Below are positions 30,979-38,681 of a stretch of 46,719 nt of DNA, in pieces. Where the stretch lies: the IMG/VR virus record IMGVR_UViG_3300028363_000003, positions 1-46,719 of that record; one strand, given 5' to 3'. The notes beneath the pieces were generated by a model. The model was not told the origin of the DNA. It was given only the letters and a program-made list of their open reading frames with translations, and did no database searches. The translations under genes and the position numbers were made by a program. Numbering within the stretch: position 1 is the stretch's first letter; every line of letters begins with the position of its first letter. Source of the stretch: a virus.

Positions 30979-31425
30979 ATGGCATCCACTACTCAATACA
31001 TCACAGGCACAGCAATGTGGGCAAAAGTATTCGCTCATAACAAAGACAAGAACGAAGACTTCCACGGACCAGGGGGTGCCTACGTTGTAGACCTCATCGT
31101 TGACAAGGAAGAGCTTGATAGTTTCGTATCTACTGGTGCTCGTACTACACCTAAAACTACCGATGAAGGTATGTCCATCAAGTTCAAACGTAAGCATACT
31201 CACCCCACTATCCCTGCCTTTGGTGGTCCACCTCAGGTTGTTGATGCAGACAAGCAAGCATGGGACGGTACCTTGATTGGCAACGGTTCTACACTTGAGA
31301 TTGCATACACAGTGTACGACACTAAGCTTGGTAAAGGTACTCGCATGGAAGGTGTTCGAGTTATTGAACACATCGAGTTACCACCTATGGAAGGTGACTC
31401 TGGTGTTGCCAAGCTGCCGTTCTAA
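30979..31425 (+). CDS. Single-stranded DNA-binding protein, T7 gp2.5-like
   Basis: 148 residues. Begins with GTAMWAKVFAHNKDKNEDFH, then AYVVDLIVDKEELDSF, FKRKHTHPTIPAFGGPPQVV and the C-terminal DTKLGKGTRMEGVRVIEHIE typical of OB-fold phage ssDNA-binding proteins that accompany T7-like replisomes. The C-terminus is moderately acidic. AAGGATTAACAC precedes the ATG and a promoter lies 40 nt upstream, so it heads the recombination/repair block. It would coat single strands at the fork and help recombination. Confidence 0.75.
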   Translation: MASTTQYITGTAMWAKVFAHNKDKNEDFHGPGGAYVVDLIVDKEELDSFVSTGARTTPKTTDEGMSIKFKRKHTHPTIPAFGGPPQVVDADKQAWDGTLIGNGSTLEIAYTVYDTKLGKGTRMEGVRVIEHIELPPMEGDSGVAKLPF

Positions 31426-31613
31426 TGGAGAAAATAATCCTAGACTGCGGTCCAGAACTAATGGGGGCGGCGTTAAACGCTGTCTTCCAAGTCCAACTCC
31501 AGAACCCTGACCAACAGGTAGGCTCTGAGTTTGCTATCAACACACAGGTTAACGGTGTCTCAATGGATGTCATTCGTAACCTCAACTCATACACAATTAG
31601 GGAACCATACTAA
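31425..31613 (+). CDS. Hypothetical small protein
   Basis: 62 residues, mixed alpha/beta, MEKIILDCGPELMGAALNAV and an INTQVNGVSMDVIRNLNSYT part. TAATG overlap with the ssDNA-binding gene, AATG overlap with the next gene. No family recognised. Confidence 0.6.
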   Translation: MEKIILDCGPELMGAALNAVFQVQLQNPDQQVGSEFAINTQVNGVSMDVIRNLNSYTIREPY

Positions 31614-31879
31614 TGACTAATAAACCAAGCTATGCAGCACAGATGATGATGCAACTAGACACCACTGTAACACTACGCCTTATCACGGTACTGGAGGATA
31701 TCGAGGCAGGTAACGACCCTGCTCACATCCCCTTCTATGACTCCCTCAATGAGACCTTGTCCTTCATGCTTAAGCCTGCGGAGCTAGAGCGATTGTCTAC
31801 CCGTGATATTAACCCTGCGTGGCTCACTACTGTGGCTAACCAAGTTGAAGACGCAGAGGTGGTCACTGAGGATGTCTAA
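31613..31879 (+). CDS. Hypothetical helical protein
   Basis: 88 residues: SYAAQMMMQLDTTVTLRLIT, VLEDIEAGNDPAHIPFYDSL and an acidic C-terminus EDAEVVTEDV. Overlaps the exonuclease gene by 8 nt. No family recognised; soluble and acidic. Confidence 0.6.
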   Translation: MTNKPSYAAQMMMQLDTTVTLRLITVLEDIEAGNDPAHIPFYDSLNETLSFMLKPAELERLSTRDINPAWLTTVANQVEDAEVVTEDV

Positions 31880-32744
31880 AGATATCTCAACACTTATCCC
31901 TGATATCATGAAGGTGGTTGACGGGGAAGGGGGGTGGGACGAGACGATCACTAAGTACCTTGCAGATACAATCTCTGAGGTAGCTAGTGAACGTTTCGGT
32001 GGTGTACCGGAGAAGCCTAGGGATACCCTTAGTCTCTCCGGTATCGGCAAACCCTGCGAACGCCAGCTGTGGTCCAAGGTAAACGAGCCTGACCAACAGG
32101 AAGTAATCAACGCTGAACTCAAGGGTACGTTCTTCTATGGTGATCTACTGGAAGCCCTAGTGATTGCCCTTGCTAAGGCAGCAGGCCACGACGTACAAGG
32201 AGAGCAAGATGTTCTCTACGTTAACGGTATCAAGGGTCACCGTGACTGTGTTATTGACGGGTGGCTTGTTGACGTTAAGTCTGCTAGTGACTTCTCCTTC
32301 GAGAAGTTTAAGCGCGGAGACCTAGCCTCTAACGATCCCTTCGGTTACTGCAGTCAGCTCAGCTCCTACCTCTACGCTGGTCAAGACGATCCACTGGTTA
32401 CCGAGAAGAACAAGGCAGCTTTTCTTGTCATCAAGAAGAACCGCTTCGAGTTGTGTCTCGACGTACACGACTTCACTACTCGTCTACCTCACAAGGAGGC
32501 AGAGGTACAGCACAAGAAGGACATGGTACGTGGCCCTATGCCACCCATCCCTGACGTTGCTGCACCTATCCCACAGTCAAAGACTTCACCTAATATGAAG
32601 TTGTCAACGCTGTGTACTTACTGCTTCCGTAAGAAGAAGTGCTACCCTGGTCTACGTACTTTCATGTACTCAGGTGGGCCATCACACCTTACTTACGTAG
32701 GTAAAGAACCACAGGTGCCAGAGATTGACAAGGAGATTTGGTGA
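31872..32744 (+). CDS. PD-(D/E)XK exonuclease with Fe-S cysteines (Cas4/RecB-like)
   Basis: 290 residues. Nuclease core: FFYGDLLEALVIALA (Glu94), GHRDCVIDG (Asp125), WLVDVKSAS (Asp134, Lys136) and FGYCSQLSSYLYAG. One cysteine precedes the core (Cys62, PCERQLW) and three follow it (LCTYCFRKKKCYPGL), matching the four-Cys iron-sulfur site of Cas4/AddB-type nucleases. Predicted 5'-3' exonuclease in host DNA degradation or recombination, replacing T7 gp6. The ATG at 31872 lies close behind GAGG; translation is coupled to the gene before. Some in-frame sequence upstream is read in the other gene's frame and is not used. Confidence 0.82.
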   Translation: MSKDISTLIPDIMKVVDGEGGWDETITKYLADTISEVASERFGGVPEKPRDTLSLSGIGKPCERQLWSKVNEPDQQEVINAELKGTFFYGDLLEALVIALAKAAGHDVQGEQDVLYVNGIKGHRDCVIDGWLVDVKSASDFSFEKFKRGDLASNDPFGYCSQLSSYLYAGQDDPLVTEKNKAAFLVIKKNRFELCLDVHDFTTRLPHKEAEVQHKKDMVRGPMPPIPDVAAPIPQSKTSPNMKLSTLCTYCFRKKKCYPGLRTFMYSGGPSHLTYVGKEPQVPEIDKEIW

Positions 32745-32965
32745 TGAAAGTAGAGTACCAGTACGACCAAGACCCTAGGTACGGATGGGCTTCTATAACT
32801 GTAGACGACAGTAAGCAAGAGCTAATTGTTATGCACAGTACATCCGGTGGGTCTAGAGGTTTTTACTACGATGGTGAGTCTTTTACTCCAACCTGTATTT
32901 GCTCTGCTCACGAACTTTCTGAGTGCGCTTGTGAAGGAGTTAGCTGGGGAGATACGTATGACTAG
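32744..32965 (+). CDS. Hypothetical Cys-containing small protein
   Basis: 73 residues from ATG at 32744 (TGATG overlap; AGGAG 8 nt upstream). The C-terminal half has CICSAHELSECACEGVSWGD, a possible small zinc site. Similar short Cys-containing proteins are typical in phage replication blocks. No family recognised. Confidence 0.6.
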   Translation: MKVEYQYDQDPRYGWASITVDDSKQELIVMHSTSGGSRGFYYDGESFTPTCICSAHELSECACEGVSWGDTYD

Positions 32966-33332
32966 AATAACAACGTCTAGTGCCAAGGCCAAGGGACGAA
33001 AACTTCAAAAGCTTGTACGAGATAAGCTCATAGCTCTGCTTACTCCTCGGGGTATAGTAGAGGATGACGTTAAGTCTACTGGTATGGGGCAAGGAGGAGA
33101 AGACGTACAGCTTTCCCCTGCTGCCCGTAAGTACATGCCAGTTAGCATCGAGTGTAAGAGCTACGCTAAGTTTGCGGTCTACGGTCCTTACGAACAGGCA
33201 GAGAAAGCCTCTGGTTCATACGAACCACTCCTTGTTATCCGAGGAGATAGAAAGAAACCACTCGCTGTTGTATCTCTGGACTACTACCTGTCCCTAGAGG
33301 GATGGCGCATAGTAGGAGAACACGATGAGTAA
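32958..33332 (+). CDS. Endonuclease / Holliday junction resolvase-like, PD-(D/E)XK
   Basis: 124 residues from ATG at 32958 (GGGGAGATACGT upstream). N-terminal KAKGRKLQKLVRDKLIALLT helix, then GMGQGGEDVQLSP and the nuclease motif VSIECKSYAKFAVYG (Glu-x-Lys), followed by EPLLVIRGDRKKPLAVV. This plan (helix, D, ExK) is that of small phage resolvase-type nucleases and functional analogues of T7 gp3. It probably resolves junctions and branched DNA before packaging. Coupled to both neighbours by overlaps of 8 nt. Confidence 0.75.
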   Translation: MTRITTSSAKAKGRKLQKLVRDKLIALLTPRGIVEDDVKSTGMGQGGEDVQLSPAARKYMPVSIECKSYAKFAVYGPYEQAEKASGSYEPLLVIRGDRKKPLAVVSLDYYLSLEGWRIVGEHDE

Positions 33333-34104
33333 AAGTAAAGTCACGCTTGTATTCAGCTGCGCACATGCTGACCCTAGTGCAAGTAACGAACGCTTTGATT
33401 GGTTGGGTAAGTTTATCTACGACCTCAAGCCTGACATGGTTATCGACTTAGGTGACGGTGCAGACATGCGCAGTTTAAACATGTATGACAAAGGAAAACC
33501 CACGGCTATTATAGCCCAGAATTACGAGGCGGATATTGATGTCTACAACGACTCCCAAGAAAGACTCCGACACCAATACCGCTACCACCGCAAAGGGAAA
33601 CCCACATGGATTGGCTTTGAGGGAAACCATGAGCATCGAATCGAAACGGCTCTCTCCTCTGACCCACGTCTTGAGGGATCAAAGTACGGGATTTCCTTTA
33701 GCCATCTTCAAACAGACAAGTACTTCAACGAGTACCACCGGTACGCAAACTCTGCCCCCGCTATCGCTAATTACGATGGTGTGGACTACGCTCACTACTT
33801 TGCTTCTGGTAACTCTGGCCGTGCTTTGTCTGGTATTCACCACGCTTATGGACTCCTCCAGGCTAGAAATGTTTCTTCTACCTGTGGTCATAGTCACCTT
33901 AGGTCTATGTACTTTAAGGATGGTGTTCGTTCTTCGGGGATTATTGCTTCTGTCGTCGGCTGCTACAAAGGGAAAGAAGAATCCTGGGCTGGTCAGTCGA
34001 ACAGTATGTGGGCTAAAGGTGTCATGGTTAAGCGGGAAGTAGAAGACGGTATGTATGACCCACAGTGGGTCTCGATGAAAGCTTTAAAGAAAGAGTACTC
34101 ATGA
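33325..34104 (+). CDS. Metallophosphoesterase, calcineurin-like
   Basis: 259 residues. Motifs: FSCAHAD (residues 10-16), DLGDGADM, GFEGNHEHR, and STCGHSHLR: the Asn-His-Glu, Gly-His-x-His and Gly-Asp elements of binuclear metal phosphoesterases. In the first motif the usual Asp before x-His is replaced by Cys (SCAH), so metal site 1 may be altered. Family members in phages are thought to act on nucleic acids or nucleotides. AGGAGAACAC precedes ATG. Lies between nuclease and small genes in the DNA metabolism block. Confidence 0.78.
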   Translation: MSKSKVTLVFSCAHADPSASNERFDWLGKFIYDLKPDMVIDLGDGADMRSLNMYDKGKPTAIIAQNYEADIDVYNDSQERLRHQYRYHRKGKPTWIGFEGNHEHRIETALSSDPRLEGSKYGISFSHLQTDKYFNEYHRYANSAPAIANYDGVDYAHYFASGNSGRALSGIHHAYGLLQARNVSSTCGHSHLRSMYFKDGVRSSGIIASVVGCYKGKEESWAGQSNSMWAKGVMVKREVEDGMYDPQWVSMKALKKEYS

Positions 34105-34262
34105 ACATTGAAGTAAACCTAAATCTAACGATTGATCCTGATGCTAACTTCCTAGAGTGTGACGAACAGTCTACCCTAGAGGTGCTGATGGACACCATCA
34201 AGACAGCGTTCTACGAGATTGATGACATCAAGTTAACCTACATCGAACTGGAGAAGACTTGA
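34101..34262 (+). CDS. Small acidic protein (53 aa)
   Basis: 53 residues, mainly acidic: MNIEVNLNLTIDPDANFLEC then IKTAFYEIDDIKLTYIELEK. Start overlaps the phosphoesterase stop (ATGA). A ferredoxin-like alpha/beta pattern is possible. No family recognised. Confidence 0.55.
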   Translation: MNIEVNLNLTIDPDANFLECDEQSTLEVLMDTIKTAFYEIDDIKLTYIELEKT

Positions 34263-34498
34263 GCCTATGGGTTGAAGTATACGTTGGAAGTAAAAAGAGC
34301 AGGATACTCGTAGCAGAGTCTGTTGCACACAATGTTTCCAACCTAGAGGATACATCTGACTACACTTTTACCAACACAGAGTTTGGAGCAGCACACCTAG
34401 GTATCCCCCCGTCAGAGACTAGGGGTGCAGTCAAAGGACACAACAGGTTATCCTCTGTATGGAAACTTGTACACAAAATCACAGGAGAAACAACATGA
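34259..34498 (+). CDS. Hypothetical small protein, TTG start
   Basis: 79 residues: after TTG (34259; GGAG just upstream, overlap TTGA), LWVEVYVGSKKSRILVAESV and TEFGAAHLGIPPSETRGAVK. Possible beta-rich fold. Ends in ATGA coupling with the MazG-like gene. No family recognised. Confidence 0.5.
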   Translation: MSLWVEVYVGSKKSRILVAESVAHNVSNLEDTSDYTFTNTEFGAAHLGIPPSETRGAVKGHNRLSSVWKLVHKITGETT

Positions 34499-34866
34499 CA
34501 CAGATGACATTCCTACCCCCCACCATTGCCGACATGGTTGAAGAGTATGCTACTGCTGCTAACCAACCGATACTCAAGGGACGTTATGCTACTGCTATTC
34601 AAGAGGAGTATGGAGAGTGGCGGGACGAAGTAAACGTAAGGGACCACAACCCTAAGGCAGAACTAAAAGAACTCTCTGACTTGGTGTACGTTTGTTATGC
34701 TCGTGCTCGGGAGATGGGTTACAAGTTAGATGAAGCAGTAGCCCTAGTACACAAGAATAACATGGGACGTATGTATCAGCCTGACGGTACGATCTTACGT
34801 AGAGAAGATGGTAAGATTATTAAGAACCCAGAGTATCCTCGAGTATACCTAGGGGACTTAGTATGA
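34495..34866 (+). CDS. MazG-like / PRA-PH family nucleotide pyrophosphohydrolase
   Basis: 123 residues. The four-helix pyrophosphatase motif is visible: IQEEYGEWRDEV (EExxE-type acid cluster) and ELSDLVYVCYARAREMG. Then VALVHKNNMGRMY. Family members cleave NTPs or dNTPs to monophosphates, and phage versions can adjust host alarmone or nucleotide pools. GGAG precedes ATG; ATGA overlaps at both ends. It stands directly before the ribonucleotide reductase region, consistent with a nucleotide pool function. Confidence 0.75.
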   Translation: MTQMTFLPPTIADMVEEYATAANQPILKGRYATAIQEEYGEWRDEVNVRDHNPKAELKELSDLVYVCYARAREMGYKLDEAVALVHKNNMGRMYQPDGTILRREDGKIIKNPEYPRVYLGDLV

Positions 34867-35069
34867 GAACTGAGGATATGTCTAAGGTTAGTATTGACAT
34901 AGATGCACTAGACGCTATCACAGTGGAGGGATTAAAAGATATCTACCGACTAGCACACTACTTCGAGGAGACTAAGGAGTGTCTAGCAGTATTAGTAGTC
35001 CTGGAGTACATGCTGTCAACAAAAGATTACAAACAGTTTCTAGATAAACTAGACGAAAAGGAAGTATAG
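34863..35069 (+). CDS. Hypothetical helical protein
   Basis: 68 residues, predicted helices with Leu/Ile heptads: SIDIDALDAITVEGLKDIYR and ECLAVLVVLEYMLSTKDYK. ATGA overlap with the MazG-like gene. AAAGGAAG at its end serves the reductase gene. No family recognised. Confidence 0.55.
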   Translation: MRTEDMSKVSIDIDALDAITVEGLKDIYRLAHYFEETKECLAVLVVLEYMLSTKDYKQFLDKLDEKEV

Positions 35070-35072
35070 TAT

Positions 35073-36974
35073 ATGAGTAACTACCTACCAACAGATTATC
35101 AAACATTCATTGCCACATCTCGCTACAGTCGGTGGCTAGAAGATAAACAACGACGAGAGACATGGGGAGAGACAGTATCCCGTTACATTACTAACGTAAT
35201 TCCAGATGGGTTTGATCATCCAACAACACATCAACTAGAGCAGGCTATCCTGTCTCTCGAAGTGATGCCCAGTATGCGTGGTTTGATGACAGCAGGTGGT
35301 GCTATGGAGCGTGACAACACCTGTCTGTATAACTGCGCGTATACACCAGTAGAGAAGCCAACAGACTTCGACAAGGCTATGTTTATCCTCCTCTGTGGCA
35401 CAGGTGTAGGGTTCTCAGTTGAACGACAGTATGTCTCCAAGCTTCCTACTGTACCTAGTGAGTTTACTCAGAGCTCAGCGACTATCGTTGTGGCTGACAG
35501 TAAGGAAGGCTGGGCCAAAGCTCTCCGTAAAGTTATCAAGGCTCTGTACGAAGGTGTTCTACCCACCTGGGATGTATCCAACGTACGCCCTGCTGGTGCT
35601 AAGCTTAAGACCTTTGGTGGTCGTGCCTCTGGACCTGCTCCTTTGGTTGAGCTCTTCAACTTTGTCACTGCTGTATTCAAGGGGGCACAAGGCCGTAAGC
35701 TCTCCTCTATTGAGTGTCACGACATCATGTGTAAGATTGGTGAAGTGGTAGTAGTCGGGGGTGTTCGTCGCTCTGCAATGATCTCTCTGTCTAACCTGTC
35801 TGATGACCGTATGCGTCACGCTAAGTCAGGTAGCTGGTGGGAGACCTCAGGTCACCGTGCTCTGGCTAACAACTCTGTGTGCTACACTGAGAAGCCTGAC
35901 ATGGAGACATACATTCGTGAGTGGTCTTCCCTAATCGAGAGTAAGTCTGGTGAGCGTGGTGTATTTAACCGTGTGGCTAGTAAGGCTCAGGCAGCTAAGA
36001 ATGGACGACGTGACCCTAACTGGGAGTTTGGTACCAACCCTTGCTCTGAGATTATCCTTCGCCCACGACAATTTTGCAATCTGACGGAGTGTGTCATTCG
36101 TGCAACAGATAGCATTGACGACATCGAACGTAAGGTACGTCTAGCTACTATCCTTGGTACTGTCCAGTCTACCTACACTAGCTTCCCCTACTTGGGTGCT
36201 GAGTGGGAGGCTAACACCAAGGAAGAACGACTGCTTGGTGTATCGCTAACAGGGATCATGGACAACCCGTTGATGACCCTGAAGAACAAAGGACTGGAGA
36301 AGACTCTTGAGCATCTTCGTAGTGTCGCTGTTACTACTAACGCTGAATGGTCTGTTATCCTGGGTGTTCCTCAAAGTACTGCGATCACCTGCGTCAAACC
36401 ATCGGGCACGGTATCTCAGCTTGTGGATAGTGCTTCAGGTATCCATCCTCGCCACAGCGAGTATTATATCCGTACCGTCCGAGGCGATAACAAAGACCCT
36501 CTGACACAGTTCATGGCTGATGCAGGTATCCCAATGGAACCCTGTGTTATGAAGCCTGACACTACGTCAGTCTTTAGCTTCCCTGTTAAGTCTCCTAACA
36601 AGTGCGTCACTCGTGATGACCTCACTGCCGTAGAACAGATGGAGACATGGCTTGCTTACCAACGTCACTGGTGTGAGCACAAACCCTCTATCACTGTCAC
36701 TGTTCGTGATGAGGAGTGGATGGAAGTAGGTGCCTTTGTGTACAAACACTTTGATGAGATGTCAGGTGTATCCTTCTTACCTCACTCTGATCACACATAC
36801 CAGCAAGCTCCATACCAGGAGATTGACAAGGCAACCTACGAGGAAGCATTAGCTCTCATGCCTAAGTCTATCGACTGGACTAAGCTAACAGACTACGAAC
36901 TGGAAGACACTACCAAAGGTTCCAGTACTTTTGCATGTTCTGGCGGCACATGCGAGATTGTGGACTTGACGTAG
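35073..36974 (+). CDS. nrdJ: Ribonucleotide reductase, class II (adenosylcobalamin-dependent)
   Basis: 633 residues, monomeric class II type. N-terminal DNTCLYNCAYTP (Cys84, Cys88), GTGVGFSVERQYV, GGVRRSAMISLS, thiyl-radical loop NPCSEI (Cys324, Glu326), then CVKPSGTVSQLVDSASGIHP and the C-terminal redox pair FACSGGTCEI. It reduces ribonucleotides to deoxyribonucleotides using B12 from the host, so the host must make or import cobalamin. No cobalamin riboswitch was recognised nearby. The next promoter's -35 (TTGACG) is formed by its last two codons. AAAGGAAGTATAG precedes the ATG. Confidence 0.93.
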   Translation: MSNYLPTDYQTFIATSRYSRWLEDKQRRETWGETVSRYITNVIPDGFDHPTTHQLEQAILSLEVMPSMRGLMTAGGAMERDNTCLYNCAYTPVEKPTDFDKAMFILLCGTGVGFSVERQYVSKLPTVPSEFTQSSATIVVADSKEGWAKALRKVIKALYEGVLPTWDVSNVRPAGAKLKTFGGRASGPAPLVELFNFVTAVFKGAQGRKLSSIECHDIMCKIGEVVVVGGVRRSAMISLSNLSDDRMRHAKSGSWWETSGHRALANNSVCYTEKPDMETYIREWSSLIESKSGERGVFNRVASKAQAAKNGRRDPNWEFGTNPCSEIILRPRQFCNLTECVIRATDSIDDIERKVRLATILGTVQSTYTSFPYLGAEWEANTKEERLLGVSLTGIMDNPLMTLKNKGLEKTLEHLRSVAVTTNAEWSVILGVPQSTAITCVKPSGTVSQLVDSASGIHPRHSEYYIRTVRGDNKDPLTQFMADAGIPMEPCVMKPDTTSVFSFPVKSPNKCVTRDDLTAVEQMETWLAYQRHWCEHKPSITVTVRDEEWMEVGAFVYKHFDEMSGVSFLPHSDHTYQQAPYQEIDKATYEEALALMPKSIDWTKLTDYELEDTTKGSSTFACSGGTCEIVDLT

Positions 36975-36994
36975 CCCTCTAAGTACTTTACTAT
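36966..36994 (+). promoter_or_regulatory. sigma70-type promoter overlapping nrdJ end
   Basis: TTGACG (36966-36971, the Leu-Thr codons of nrdJ), exactly 17 nt, TACTAT (36989-36994), then TACGGTA. Drives the thyX region. Confidence 0.65.
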
Positions 36995-37145
36995 TACGGT
37001 ATACCTAGCCTCTGGAATAACCCGGAGGAGATCACTAGGCTAACGCCTTGCTCTGTCTCCTTTGACGAGTGTTTAAACCAAGGTGTGACACCTGAGCATG
37101 TGTAAAAACTGCTCGCCTAATTGAAACTACATCGAGGAATACACG
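36995..37145 (+). ncRNA. Candidate structured leader RNA before thyX remnant
   Basis: No gene. Several complementary arms: TAGCCT with AGGCTA, inside it CCTCTGG with CCGGAGG (loop AATAAC), CCTTG with CAAGG, GGTGTGACACC hairpin, and GAGC with GCTC around TGTGTAAAAACT. Starts right after the promoter, so it would be the mRNA leader. Could be a regulatory RNA or a relic of an intron; no known class recognised. Confidence 0.4.
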
Positions 37146-37208
37146 ATGAAAGTAACTTACAAGGATCACATGGGGTCTGACTTACTAGGTAGTCTATGTT
37201 ATAACTAG
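37146..37208 (+). pseudogene. Remnant of original thyX start
   Basis: 20 codons with their own ribosome binding site (GAGGAATACACG). The first 13 residues MKVTYKDHMGSDL match MEVKYLEHMGSDL, the start of thyX at 37675, at 9 of 13 positions; then it diverges and stops. The nucleotides differ mostly at synonymous positions. It marks where the HNH gene that follows was inserted. A short peptide might still be made. Confidence 0.65.
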
Positions 37209-37229
37209 ACCATCAGAAGGAGAAGTAAT

Positions 37230-37685
37230 ATGATTTGTCAGGGTTGCAAGGTAGATAAACCAAAAGAAGAGTTCCCCGCTAGAAACGATAGGTCTGGTAG
37301 GTTACGCCCGTACTGTAAAGTGTGCGCTGCTGACGCACAAAGAGCAAGGTACGAAAGCCACAGAACAACTAAACCCTTTAAACACAGGTGTACGAGGGCT
37401 AAAACAAGGGCGGGAAGTCTAGACGTTCCTTTTGACTTAACATCAGAATACCTTGAGAGTATCTGGACAGGCAGGTGCCCTGTTCTAGACCTCCCTTTAA
37501 GCCTGTACACAGACAGAAAAGATGAGCTTGCGGCAGAACTAGACAGGTATCTACCTGAACTAGGGTATGTACAGGGCAATGTAAATTGGCTATCCCGCAA
37601 GGCTAACCGTATTAAAAGCAATAGCTCAATAGAAGTACATGAAAGAATGTTAACCTGGATGAAGGACGTAAGAGATGGAAGTTAA
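37230..37685 (+). CDS. HNH-like endonuclease inserted in thyX
   Basis: 151 residues. N-terminal zinc pair CQGCKVDKPKEEF and CKVC, basic middle CTRAKTRAGSLDVPFDLT, then LDRYLPELGYVQGNVNWLSR and KANRIKSNSS, characteristic of phage HNH-like nucleases of the GYVxGNV type. The His of the classical HNH motif is not obvious. Its last codons overlap the current thyX start. Flanked by the thyX remnant upstream and thyX downstream, so it inserted at the thyX 5' end and brought a replacement start. Confidence 0.8.
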   Translation: MICQGCKVDKPKEEFPARNDRSGRLRPYCKVCAADAQRARYESHRTTKPFKHRCTRAKTRAGSLDVPFDLTSEYLESIWTGRCPVLDLPLSLYTDRKDELAAELDRYLPELGYVQGNVNWLSRKANRIKSNSSIEVHERMLTWMKDVRDGS

Positions 37686-38523
37686 ATACCTTGAGCATAT
37701 GGGCAGTGATTTGGCCTGTGTTAACGCAGCACGAGTAAGCTTCTCTAGCGAAAGTGACTGGGAATATAACCAGAATGATGCTGGTGTTGATCTTACCGAC
37801 CCAAAGCTAGGCAAGAGAGACACACACCTCATCAAGTTCCTAGCTCGTGGTTGTACCACTAAGGACTGGGAGGAGCTTGTCGAGGAGATCACAACCTGCG
37901 GGGAACGGCAGAGCTTTGATGACTTTGCGTGTTACCCTGTTACAAAAGGAGAGTGCAGGGAGTTAGACAGAGAACTGCGTAAACTGCTCAACCACGTTAA
38001 GCGTATGCCTTGTCACTGGGTACCATTCGCTAACGGTGGTCAGATCAAGTTACACTTCAAGGTTCCACTCTTTGTTGCTCGTCAACTGCAGAAACACACA
38101 GCAGGGTTTAATCCTTGGTCTGAAGTGTCTCGTCGTTACGTAGACAGTGACCCAGAGTTCTATACTCCTGAGGTATGGCGAGGACGTAGTGCTGACAAGA
38201 AGCAGGGGTCTTCTGGCGTTGTCGAAGGGATTCTTGAGTTAGAAGACGGCCCTTACTTTACACCAGAAGACGGGTATGGCTTATGTAAAGAAATGTACGA
38301 AATGCTGTTATTAAAGATGGTAGCCCCTGAGCAAGCCCGTATGGTCCTCCCTCAGTCAATGTACACAGAGTTTGTATGGTCAGGTAATCTCTATGCTTGG
38401 GCATCGTTGTACAACACTCGTTCATGGGGCGACAGCCAAGCAGAGACAGCACAGGTAGCGGAGCAGATCAAGGCTATTGTCGAACCATTGTTCCCTGTAA
38501 GCTGGGGGAGTCTTACGCAATGA
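37675..38523 (+). CDS. thyX: Flavin-dependent thymidylate synthase
   Basis: 282 residues. ThyX fold: SDLACVNAARVSFSSES, LIKFLARGCTTKDW, then the FAD/dUMP motif FVARQLQKHTAGFNPWSEVS with RRYV, later MLLLKMVAPEQARMVLPQSM, and NLYAWASLYNTRSWGDSQAE. It makes dTMP from dUMP using flavin and methylene-tetrahydrofolate, replacing ThyA. The start is encoded in the end of the upstream HNH gene and duplicates the remnant at 37146. It lies just after the reductase and so is part of the nucleotide supply group. Confidence 0.92.
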   Translation: MEVKYLEHMGSDLACVNAARVSFSSESDWEYNQNDAGVDLTDPKLGKRDTHLIKFLARGCTTKDWEELVEEITTCGERQSFDDFACYPVTKGECRELDRELRKLLNHVKRMPCHWVPFANGGQIKLHFKVPLFVARQLQKHTAGFNPWSEVSRRYVDSDPEFYTPEVWRGRSADKKQGSSGVVEGILELEDGPYFTPEDGYGLCKEMYEMLLLKMVAPEQARMVLPQSMYTEFVWSGNLYAWASLYNTRSWGDSQAETAQVAEQIKAIVEPLFPVSWGSLTQ

Positions 38524-38681
38524 GCTGGTATGCCTACGAACCTAAGTCTGTCACAGTGTTTGAATCTGATGACGTTAGGGAAACTAAAGTTTTACGAAGT
38601 GACGGAGAGTACTTTAGGCTAGAGACTAAGAAGGAACCTATAGGGTTCTTATTGAAAAGCAAGAAGGAGTTTACACAATGA
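38520..38681 (+). CDS. Hypothetical small protein (53 aa)
   Basis: 53 residues: MSWYAYEPKSVTVFESDDVR, then VLRSDGEYFRLETKKEP and a Lys-rich end. Overlaps thyX by ATGA with GGAG upstream. Likely beta-rich. No family recognised. Confidence 0.55.
   Translation: MSWYAYEPKSVTVFESDDVRETKVLRSDGEYFRLETKKEPIGFLLKSKKEFTQ

Noticed and set aside
36975-37229. Cobalamin riboswitch near the B12-dependent reductase
   Set aside because: No B12-box-like sequence seen here, and the region lies after nrdJ, not before it.
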